This document shows positions 1-6,123 of a stretch of DNA of 9,787 bases, one piece after another. A program made the translations under genes and the position numbers. Source of the stretch: Kiritimatiellales bacterium (lineage in GTDB: Bacteria; Verrucomicrobiota; Kiritimatiellia; Kiritimatiellales; Pontiellaceae); the NCBI GenBank assembly GCA_030630445.1, contig DAOVNC010000092.1, positions 1 through 9,787 of the forward strand, given 5' to 3'. Within the stretch, counting starts at the first letter, position 1. Each line of letters opens with the position of its first letter. The notes below the pieces were generated by a model. The model was not told where the DNA came from. It made no database searches and saw only the letters and a list, made by a program, of their open reading frames with translations.

Positions 1-2
1 CG

Positions 3-290
3 GTGCCGGCCAAAACCATCGAGGCCTTGAAAGCGACGAAGATCCCGTCGCTCGCATTTCGCGACGCACCGATTCAAGATATTGTGACGTTCCTGAATGC
101 GACCAACAAAAAGCTCGCCCTGAATCCCGACATCCGGATTGTTCTGGGCGACAAGGCCGCAAAAACAAAATACGACACAACATTTATCCTGTACGACAAA
201 TCCCTGTACGACATCGTCGGAATCCTGTGCGACCAGACGGATCTGCAGTGGGCTGTCCGCGACGGGACGGTCGTGCTCGAAAAGGAATAG
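3..290 (+). CDS. C-terminal part of a protein with an STN/secretin-like domain (5' partial)
   Basis: The frame is open from the left edge. The GTG at position 3 is more likely an internal valine than a start, because no ribosome binding site is visible and the domain seems to begin abruptly. The 95 visible residues have the pattern of the short STN/N-domain fold found in secretins and TonB-linked receptors: a strand-helix unit (IPSLAFRDAPIQDIVTFLN) and later a second unit (LYDIVGILCDQTDLQWAVRD) ending in a short strand (GTVVLEKE). Related segments occur in PVC-group proteins of unclear function, as far as I recall. No catalytic motif is visible. The stop lies four bases from the stop of the convergent CPBP gene, so there is no room for a terminator between them. 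The product of the whole gene cannot be named from this fragment; a secretin-like or surface-associated protein is one possibility. Confidence 0.55.
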   Translation: MPAKTIEALKATKIPSLAFRDAPIQDIVTFLNATNKKLALNPDIRIVLGDKAAKTKYDTTFILYDKSLYDIVGILCDQTDLQWAVRDGTVVLEKE

Positions 291-294
291 CCGC

Positions 295-906
295 TCATCC
301 TCGCAAAAGGAAATGGACGGCGAACATCACTGCACCATCCGCCACCGCGTGGGTCAGGATGGGCAGAGCGTATCCGTTGAAGCGCTCCGCCGCCCATCGC
401 CAGAAAACCGAGCTGCCGGCCAGTACGCCAAACACGAGAAGAAGCCACGGCGCCTTGATGAGTTGAAACAGCACCAATACGTGGTAGCCCGCAAACAACC
501 CGTCCTGCCAGCAGAGGGCTTTCCCCCGTTTAGGCAAAATGGCCTGCCAGTGGATTTCCTCCAGCACTGGATGCACGATGGAAAAATAGGGAATCATCCA
601 CAGCCAAGCCGAACCCGTCAGACCGTAGCGGCCTAGCCATTCCGGCAGAATGGTTTCCGATACGGCAAGCCACGGCCACATGAAATAGACAACCGGCGTA
701 GCCATCGCGCAAATGATGAGACCCGGCATCAGCAACGGAGATTTCATCCCCGCCCACATCCGCCGCCAGAGGTTTCCGGGTTTCCGGTAGAACATGAAAG
801 CAATGATCCCGGCATGGTAGAGCAGGATCGCCAGCCATGCGCTATGGAACAGATACATTCCCAGCAGCACGGCAGCATACGGAACAAGTGCGGCAACTAG
901 ATTCAT
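295..906 (-). CDS. CPBP-family intramembrane metalloprotease-like protein
   Basis: A 203-residue, very hydrophobic protein with several predicted membrane helices (about residues 3-20, 22-40, 58-80, 98-113, 142-163 and 180-200). It carries the three CPBP (Abi/Rce1-like, PF02517) motifs: EEIHWQ at 116-121, matching EExxxR except for Gln in place of Arg; FAGYH at 138-142, matching FxxxH; and HAVAD at 186-190, matching HxxxD/N. Family members are membrane-embedded proteases or are linked to prenyl-protein processing, bacteriocin self-immunity and anchoring of other proteins; the substrate here is unknown. I chose the ATG at 906 because the first membrane helix starts right after it. The frame runs open further upstream to 1134, but there it overlaps bioF and loses hydrophobic character. 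In-frame TTG codons just upstream are possible alternative starts, and no clear Shine-Dalgarno sequence precedes the ATG. The gene is divergent from bioF, with 63 bases between the chosen starts. Confidence 0.8.
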   Translation of the reverse strand: MNLVAALVPYAAVLLGMYLFHSAWLAILLYHAGIIAFMFYRKPGNLWRRMWAGMKSPLLMPGLIICAMATPVVYFMWPWLAVSETILPEWLGRYGLTGSAWLWMIPYFSIVHPVLEEIHWQAILPKRGKALCWQDGLFAGYHVLVLFQLIKAPWLLLVFGVLAGSSVFWRWAAERFNGYALPILTHAVADGAVMFAVHFLLRG

Positions 907-915
907 GGAGAAAGC

Positions 916-921
916 TATAAT
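916..921 (+). promoter_or_regulatory. Candidate -10 box for bioF
   Basis: A perfect TATAAT lies in the short gap between the CPBP gene and bioF. It would start transcription near 928 and leave a leader of about 40 bases before the ATG at 970. The matching -35 position (about 893-898, gcaact, inside the CPBP gene) is poor, so this is only a suggestion. It is the only consensus-like box in the 63-base divergent gap. Confidence 0.35.
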
Positions 922-935
922 CCATTTTCTGGATT
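919..935. repeat. Small inverted repeat in the bioF / CPBP divergent region
   Basis: AATCCA (919-924) and TGGATT (930-935) are perfect reverse complements around a five-base loop. The repeat overlaps the candidate TATAAT box, so it could be an operator half-site pair. With arms this short, chance is also possible. Confidence 0.3.
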
Positions 936-938
936 GCG

Positions 939-955
939 CCAACTCCGCAAGTTGG
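939..955. repeat. Second small inverted repeat ahead of bioF
   Basis: CCAACT (939-944) and AGTTGG (950-955) pair perfectly around a five-base loop (ccgca). It has the same arm and loop size as the repeat at 919-935 and begins three bases after it. It would lie in the bioF leader and is not followed by a T-run, so it is not an obvious terminator. Confidence 0.35.
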
Positions 956-969
956 ACAAAGTGCCGTCC

Positions 970-2130
970 ATGCGTGAAGACTGGATGCAACCGATACTCG
1001 ACGAGGCAAAGTTCCACGGATTGGAACGAACCGCCCGCGCCTATCCCGAGGGCGGCGGAAAAATCAAGATCGACGGCAAGGAGGTGCTCAATTTTTCGAG
1101 CAACGACTACCTCGACCTCGCCCACCATCGCCATGTGATGGATTGCTCGCGGGAAGCCCTCGACCGATACGGTATCGGCTCAACCGCTTCGCGGCTCGTG
1201 ACCGGAACCCTGCCAATCCACGAAGAACTCGAAGCACGGCTGGCCAAGGAAAAGGGATATCCCGCCGCACTCGTCTTCGGTTCGGGCTACATGGCCAATG
1301 CCGGAACCATTCCCGTGCTCGTCGGGCGCGACGACACGGTCTTTGCCGACAAGCTCGTCCACGCCAGCATGATCGACGCCTGCAAACTCTCCGGCGCAAA
1401 ACTCGTGCGCTTCGCCCACAACGATGTCCAGGCCCTGGGAAAGCGGCTCGAACAATTTCCCGCGGCGGGCAGCCGACAACTGATTATCACGGAATCGGTC
1501 TTCAGCATGGACGGTGACATCGCGCCGCTAAAAGAGATCGCCGCGCTGGCCGAAAAGCACGGCGCAATGCTGATGGTCGACGAGGCGCACGCCTCCGGCA
1601 CCTTCGGCCCGAACGGCGCAGGGTTGATCCGCGAGCACGGGCTGGAAGATTCCGTGACGGTTTCGATGGGCACGATGAGCAAGGCTTTTGCAGGCTACGG
1701 CGGCTTCGTCGCCTGCTCGTCAACCCTGCGCAAGTTGCTGGTCAACTCCGCGCGCGCCTTCATCTACACCACCGCGCCGCCGCCCGCCGTCATCGGTGCC
1801 GCGCTCGGCATCATGGACGTGCTCGAAGCCAGCCCGAGGCTCGGCGCGATCCTGCAAGCCAACGCCGACTATTTCCGTTCGCTCCTCCATGCGGCCGAAC
1901 TCGACACGATGCAGAGTGCAAGCCAGATCATCCCCATTGCCATCGGCGACAATGAAAAGGCGGTTGCGGTTTCGAAAAAGTTGCGTGACCAAGGGATCAT
2001 CGCCGCCGCTATCCGCCCGCCAACGGTGCCCGCCGGCTCCGCGCGCCTGCGCCTCTCCGTCACTCTCGCCCACCACGTCGACGATCTCGAACGCGCCGCC
2101 AAGCTTATTATCCGTGCCGTGCGGAACTAG
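970..2130 (+). CDS. bioF: 8-amino-7-oxononanoate synthase (KAPA synthase)
   Basis: A PLP-dependent enzyme of the alpha-oxoamine synthase family. It condenses pimeloyl-ACP (or pimeloyl-CoA) with L-alanine, releasing CO2, to form KAPA, the first step of biotin ring assembly in the cytoplasm. The 386-residue product has NFSSNDYLDL near the N-terminus, GSTASRLVTGT, His131 in VHASMIDACKLSGA, Asp204 and His207 in VDEAHASG, and the Schiff-base lysine Lys238 in MGTMSKAFAGYGG. These positions almost match those of E. coli BioF (H133, D204, H207, K236). The frame is open back to a TTG at 934, but the ATG at 970 gives the usual family length and numbering; no strong ribosome binding site precedes either, and the ATG at 985 is a further option. 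Glycine C-acetyltransferase (Kbl) is the nearest alternative, but BioC and a BioH-like gene nearby favour BioF. The TAG stop overlaps the protease stop on the other strand. Confidence 0.93.
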   Translation: MREDWMQPILDEAKFHGLERTARAYPEGGGKIKIDGKEVLNFSSNDYLDLAHHRHVMDCSREALDRYGIGSTASRLVTGTLPIHEELEARLAKEKGYPAALVFGSGYMANAGTIPVLVGRDDTVFADKLVHASMIDACKLSGAKLVRFAHNDVQALGKRLEQFPAAGSRQLIITESVFSMDGDIAPLKEIAALAEKHGAMLMVDEAHASGTFGPNGAGLIREHGLEDSVTVSMGTMSKAFAGYGGFVACSSTLRKLLVNSARAFIYTTAPPPAVIGAALGIMDVLEASPRLGAILQANADYFRSLLHAAELDTMQSASQIIPIAIGDNEKAVAVSKKLRDQGIIAAAIRPPTVPAGSARLRLSVTLAHHVDDLERAAKLIIRAVRN

Positions 2131-4418
2131 GGCGCTAGATGAACGTCCAGTTTGTAGAAGCCCTGCGACTCGGCAGAGTGAAGCGAATCGGTGAATGCCC
2201 CTCCGGATATGTTGCTCTGCAGCACTGAAAAGCCGTCCAGCAGGTTGCTCGACCAATAGACGCTGTAGAGCCGTCCACTGACCGCATTCCACTCGAACCA
2301 ACTCTCTGAACCCACGCTTAGATTCGTCGGGCCAAACGTGTCGACAATATTGGGGTTCAACCCGGCAATGTATTCTTCCATGTTGGTATAGGGATCGTTG
2401 TCCGGATTGCCTCCAGGCAACGCATTCGTCACGTTGCCGAAGTGTTCGATTTCCCATGTATTGGGGAGTCCGTCCCCATCTATATCCGTCGAAACTTCGG
2501 TCACCGATATGAAATCCAAGGCGATGTCGCTATGCCAACCTGATCCGGTCACCCCTCGGAAGCGCACGTCAACATCGGTTGAACCTGCATAGGCCACCAA
2601 ACTGAGATTCGTTGTATTCCAGGCATCCCCTTGGTCTCCGGATATCATCCAAATAGAATCCCAGTTGCTTCCCGCATTGGTTGAGACCTCAAGATATAAC
2701 GACCCCATGTCCGCACCGTACATATGGTAGGCATACGAAATTTCTGGATTCGCCAATGCAGAAAAATCAAAGCTGGCCTGCAAAATCGCCGTTTTATTGG
2801 GGAAGCCAGTTCCGTCATAGGAGGATTCCACATAGACATACCAACTTCCGTCATAGGCCGAAGAGGGTCCAGTGGATGACGATGGCGTTCCTCCCGTATC
2901 GCGCTCCCAATCGATGTCCGACCCATAATATCTCCAAGGGCTGTAGGCCAATTCAAAGCTATTGCTGGAGGGGAACTGCGACACGGGCGTATCCGCGATC
3001 CGATAATCGGCAACCACGTGGCGTACGTTGCGAATGGTTCGTGCATTGTCGCCGTCTGCCGCGTCGCCGGTGGCGTTGACACTGTTGCCCGTGTAATTGA
3101 TATCCGGGTTCGAGAAATACGGAACGCGTTCGTATTCGTATGAGCCCACACCATCGAAATTCTGGTAGGTCATTACCGAACAGTAGCCATCGTAGGGGGA
3201 GGCGGAGTCGTCCCACTGCCAACCCGCCGAATAAGGAAGCAGATCACCAGGCTCCCACGGATCGTTGGCCTGCGTCTTGGAATGGCTACACCCCATGTTG
3301 TGCCCCCATTCGTGTACCACCGTGTAGGTCCAATCGCTCTGCTGAACCCGTGCAAGGCAATAGGCATAATCCGGACGGCCATTGGTCGAACTCAGCCGCC
3401 AGCCAACTCCGCCCGTGCCCGGTTCGTCTTCCAGAAGACAGACCATGTCCGCCGCATAGGTATTACGCCACCCCTGCACTTCATCCATCGCGCTGTCGGT
3501 GCTTCCGGTAAAAGTCAGGATTTCCAGGTCGCGAATGTAATCACCACTCTCGGTGTAGGTGGTCTCGGCCGAATGAACCAGATTCAAGGAAACCTTCGTA
3601 TCTGAATTCCCATGCGCTTCGTTGGCCTTCTGCATCACCAATGCGATGTTGTTGTTGATACCGTTCAAACCGCCTTCGTATGCGAGAGCCGCCGGCGTGT
3701 ACACAATCATCACATCGACCACCACTTCATCGGCCGCTGCATCTGCGGCCACCGGGGGCAGGCCTTCCTCTTCCGCCGGTTCAACGCCATCGGCCGCCAC
3801 CGGGTCGGAATGTGCGGCGTCCGGCTCTGGGTGGCGGGCATCGCCCCCTTCCTGCTCGTCCGAGGCAGCGCGGTCCACTTCGATAGCATAATGCATCCGG
3901 TGTTCGGGATCGTAGCGGACATAAAAGTCGTTCCCGCCCAGCACATCCGCATGTGCACGCAATTCCCCTCCCGAATAGGAAAGAAAGAGCGTTCCCCTGA
4001 AGCCACCCTCCAATTGCGCCGTCATCCCCACCGCGCCATTCGGGTATACCGTCACATCGCTAATCACCGCCGACAGCACCGCATCCTCAAACAGCGCCAA
4101 ATCAAGTCGGTCGCCCTCTTTCAACGAAGGTGCCGATGTAAGCAACACCGTATCCGGAACCACGGTGCGGACGCGATGGGCGGCCGGAGTCAAGCCGGCC
4201 CACTCCTGCCCTTCTTCTCCGCCAGAAACAAAGAGGGAAGCCCTGTTCGCTGGACGTAGCCCGGCAGGATGGTCGTGCCCTACCACCTGCCCTTGACCTG
4301 CAAGCGGATCTTCCGGCGCGGGGAAATCCGGAGCTTCAGACCTTGGGGAACGGAAGAAAAACACGCCAAAGGAGAGCAGAGCCAAACCGAGCACAAGTTG
4401 AACCTTTTTTCTTTTCAT
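2127..4418 (-). CDS. Secreted metzincin zinc metalloprotease with MAM domain and calcium-loop segment
   Basis: A 763-residue protein, probably exported by Sec and acting outside the cytoplasm. The N-terminus is MKRKK plus a hydrophobic stretch (VQLVLGLALLSFGVFFF), a signal peptide or anchor. Residues about 30-180 look like a prodomain, and about 180-232 form a low-complexity acidic, Ala/Pro-rich linker. The catalytic domain starts near 233 (VVVDVMIVYTPAA) and carries the zinc site HEWGHNMGCSH (His369, Glu370, His373, His379) with Met416 in SVMTY as the Met-turn. That defines a metzincin, closest to the M12B-like / peptidyl-Asp metalloendopeptidase group. A MAM domain follows (about 486-641, ending in SDIALDFISV), then a thrombospondin-3-like calcium segment (about 645-689) and a short C-terminal beta domain. 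The ATG at 4418 has GAGGT nine bases upstream; the in-frame TTG at 4427 directly abuts that site and is unlikely. Substrate unknown; a secreted or surface protein-degrading enzyme is the likely role. Confidence 0.88.
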   Translation of the reverse strand: MKRKKVQLVLGLALLSFGVFFFRSPRSEAPDFPAPEDPLAGQGQVVGHDHPAGLRPANRASLFVSGGEEGQEWAGLTPAAHRVRTVVPDTVLLTSAPSLKEGDRLDLALFEDAVLSAVISDVTVYPNGAVGMTAQLEGGFRGTLFLSYSGGELRAHADVLGGNDFYVRYDPEHRMHYAIEVDRAASDEQEGGDARHPEPDAAHSDPVAADGVEPAEEEGLPPVAADAAADEVVVDVMIVYTPAALAYEGGLNGINNNIALVMQKANEAHGNSDTKVSLNLVHSAETTYTESGDYIRDLEILTFTGSTDSAMDEVQGWRNTYAADMVCLLEDEPGTGGVGWRLSSTNGRPDYAYCLARVQQSDWTYTVVHEWGHNMGCSHSKTQANDPWEPGDLLPYSAGWQWDDSASPYDGYCSVMTYQNFDGVGSYEYERVPYFSNPDINYTGNSVNATGDAADGDNARTIRNVRHVVADYRIADTPVSQFPSSNSFELAYSPWRYYGSDIDWERDTGGTPSSSTGPSSAYDGSWYVYVESSYDGTGFPNKTAILQASFDFSALANPEISYAYHMYGADMGSLYLEVSTNAGSNWDSIWMISGDQGDAWNTTNLSLVAYAGSTDVDVRFRGVTGSGWHSDIALDFISVTEVSTDIDGDGLPNTWEIEHFGNVTNALPGGNPDNDPYTNMEEYIAGLNPNIVDTFGPTNLSVGSESWFEWNAVSGRLYSVYWSSNLLDGFSVLQSNISGGAFTDSLHSAESQGFYKLDVHLAP

Positions 4419-4427
4419 TATTGCCAA

Positions 4428-4432
4428 ACCTC
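4428..4432 (-). promoter_or_regulatory. Ribosome binding site of the protease gene (decides the start)
   Basis: On the minus strand GAGGT is followed by nine bases and then the ATG at 4418. The upstream TTG (4427-4425) would follow it with no spacer, so the ATG is the start. Confidence 0.65.
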
Positions 4433-4485
4433 ATTCAAATGCCTGTATTTGGGAGCATCATTGATGTCACTTGAGACGAGTTTTC

Positions 4486-4513
4486 TTTACTATCGTAACC
4501 TAAACCCAGTAAA
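4486..4513. repeat. Inverted repeat in the protease / bioH intergenic region
   Basis: TTTACT (4486-4491) and AGTAAA (4508-4513) are perfect reverse complements separated by 16 bases. The repeat sits in the 143-base gap (4419-4561) between the divergent protease and bioH-like genes, the only place where both promoters can lie outside coding sequence. Size and spacing are operator-like. I saw no convincing paired -35/-10 boxes in the gap. Confidence 0.35.
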
Positions 4514-4561
4514 TACTCTGTCCATTGTGAAAAACAAGCCTTATCCAAAAAAAGGACCTAC

Positions 4562-5203
4562 ATGACACCAACGCTCCTATTGATCTCCGGCTGGGCACAT
4601 GGACCGCAGGCGATGCAACCGATGGCCGACGCGCTCGCCGCCAACTACGCGGTACAAATCCTGACCGGTGCGCAGGTGCTAAACGACTACGCCATTCCTT
4701 CAGTCGACTACATTATTACCGGCTCCATGGGCGGGCTGCTGGCGATGGAGCTCCTGCCGGAAAGTTGTAAAAAACTAGTGCTCGTCTCTTCCTCCGCCAA
4801 GTTTTGCGCGGACGAGGATTATCCCTGCGGCACGCACGAAAAAATCCTGAAGCGCATGATCAACCAGCTCAAGCGCAACCCCGTGCCCGTACTCGCGGAA
4901 TTCTACAAAAACGTCCACCATCCGTACCGTGCATTGAGAACCGCCCCGTGCTGCTCGCCGAACGAGTTGGTGGCTGGGCTCGAATATCTGCTGACCTCGG
5001 ATGTCCGCCAGAAAGTTCCAGACATTGGAATTCCCGTCCTGTTGCTGCATGGCACGGACGACCGGATCATTCCGCCCTCCGCAGCCGAGTGGCTACACGG
5101 GCATCTACCCGACAGCCAATTAAGGATTTTCGAAAACGGCGGCCACGCCCTGCCCTCCCACCATTTCACCGAGGTGATGGACGAAATCTCGCGTTTCCTG
5201 TAG
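4562..5203 (+). CDS. bioH: BioH-like alpha/beta hydrolase, probable pimeloyl-ACP methyl ester esterase
   Basis: A compact 213-residue alpha/beta hydrolase. The likely role is to hydrolyse pimeloyl-[ACP] methyl ester, ending the chain elongation that BioC starts. The catalytic triad is visible: Ser55 in ITGSMGG, Asp167 in LLHGTDDRIIPP and His195 in ENGGHALP. The oxyanion-hole region is LLLISGWAHG near the N-terminus. The nucleophile elbow is TGSMG, so the first Gly of GxSxG is Thr. The protein is about 40 residues shorter than E. coli BioH (256), mostly before the nucleophile Ser (55 against 82), and in length resembles BioG-type esterases. The ATG at 4562 has AAGGA five bases upstream. bioC begins 53 bases downstream on the same strand, so the two are probably co-transcribed. 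The function rests mainly on this neighbour and on bioF nearby; the family alone would only say hydrolase. Confidence 0.75.
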   Translation: MTPTLLLISGWAHGPQAMQPMADALAANYAVQILTGAQVLNDYAIPSVDYIITGSMGGLLAMELLPESCKKLVLVSSSAKFCADEDYPCGTHEKILKRMINQLKRNPVPVLAEFYKNVHHPYRALRTAPCCSPNELVAGLEYLLTSDVRQKVPDIGIPVLLLHGTDDRIIPPSAAEWLHGHLPDSQLRIFENGGHALPSHHFTEVMDEISRFL

Positions 5204-5256
5204 TTGCATTGCCTTCTTAAATGCCGTAAATCTTTCGCCGATTCAGGGGACTTCCA

Positions 5257-6024
5257 ATGATTGGACCACGTTTTTCAGCCGCCGCCGAGACCTACGACCG
5301 ACACGCCCGCCCGCAACTGGCACTGGCGCAGTCGGTCGTTGCCGTCCTGCCCGAAATGTATCCCGAGCAAATCCTTGAACTCGGATCCGGCACTGGCCAG
5401 CTGACACGCCTGCTGGTGGAACGCTTCCCGGAGGTTCCAATCGATGCGATAGACGTGGCCGAAAAGATGGTCGCGCATAGCCGCGCCAAGTTTAAACGGT
5501 TCCCGCAGATCAGCTGGATCGTCGGCGATGCCCAAACCTATTGGGGCGGCGACCGCTATCCGTTGATCGTCTCCAGCTCGGCGCTGCACTGGGTCTCCGA
5601 CCTGCGGAAAACCTGCGAGAACATTTTCCAAAGCCTGGAGCCCGGCGGCACCTTCGCCCTCGGCATGATGCTGCAAGGCACTCTGAAGGAGCTGCATGAC
5701 CTTCGGGAGGAAATCGCCCCTGAAAAAACACCCTTGACCACCTTGCCGACCTACGAGGAAACCTCGGCGGCACTGGAAGCAGCAGGCTTCCGCATCGAAC
5801 GGAAGAAACACAGCGAAGAGCAAATCCTCTACCCCGACGCCAAGGCCTTCCTCAAGGCAATCCACGAACAGGGCGTTACGGGCGGCAAGGTAAGCGCAGG
5901 CAATGCGCCACTCACCCGCACCGAACTGGGCCGGCTGGTTGCCGACTACCAAGAAAACCACGCATCCGATGACGGCGTCCACGCCACCTACGAAACCGCT
6001 ACGTTCTTGCTGACCAAGGCTTAA
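5257..6024 (+). CDS. bioC: Malonyl-[ACP] O-methyltransferase
   Basis: A 255-residue SAM-dependent class I methyltransferase that methylates the free carboxyl of malonyl-ACP, disguising it so that fatty acid synthase can extend it to pimeloyl-ACP methyl ester. The N-terminus has the typical BioC pattern (RFSAAAETYDRHARPQLALA). The SAM-binding glycine loop is ELGSGTG at 41-47, an acidic strand end follows (IDAIDVAEKMV), then SSSALHW at 106-112, matching the SxxALQW segment of BioC, and LEPGGTFALG. Length and domain order match the family. The ATG at 5257 has AGGGGA six bases upstream. The gene lies 53 bases after the bioH-like gene with no terminator seen between them. A generic methyltransferase is the only alternative, and the biotin neighbours make it unlikely. 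Confidence 0.9.
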   Translation: MIGPRFSAAAETYDRHARPQLALAQSVVAVLPEMYPEQILELGSGTGQLTRLLVERFPEVPIDAIDVAEKMVAHSRAKFKRFPQISWIVGDAQTYWGGDRYPLIVSSSALHWVSDLRKTCENIFQSLEPGGTFALGMMLQGTLKELHDLREEIAPEKTPLTTLPTYEETSAALEAAGFRIERKKHSEEQILYPDAKAFLKAIHEQGVTGGKVSAGNAPLTRTELGRLVADYQENHASDDGVHATYETATFLLTKA

Positions 6025-6054
6025 CATCCTGCTTTAAAGTTGCGAGATACTCCT

Positions 6055-6064
6055 GTCTGCAGAC
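6055..6064. promoter_or_regulatory. Perfect 10-base palindrome upstream of the methyltransferase gene
   Basis: GTCTGCAGAC is its own reverse complement and lies in the 99-base gap between bioC and the methyltransferase gene, about 60 bases before its ATG. It could be an operator or autoregulatory site. The rest of the gap (6025-6123) is AT-richer than its surroundings and shows no clear terminator or promoter pair. Confidence 0.3.
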
Positions 6065-6123
6065 TATTCTTTCCGTAAAAATATGGTGTTGTTTCCTTCG
6101 AACTGGTATCACCTTAAATCGTT

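Noticed and set aside
934..969. TTG at 934 as the bioF start
   Set aside because: It would lie only a few bases after the transcription start predicted from TATAAT and adds 12 residues not expected in the family. Lys238, Asp204 and His207 numbering fits the ATG at 970 well.
907..1134. N-terminal extension of the CPBP frame up to 1134
   Set aside because: The extension is antisense to bioF, lacks membrane helices and is not typical of the family.
4419..4561. Classical BirA operator or a biotin-related riboswitch
   Set aside because: The only dyad found has TTTACT/AGTAAA arms, which do not match the known operator arms, and no riboswitch-like conserved core is visible.
4269..4565. 98-residue plus-strand frame across the protease N-terminus and the intergenic gap
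   Set aside because: It is antisense to the protease signal peptide and prodomain, has no recognisable pattern, and runs into the bioH-like start.
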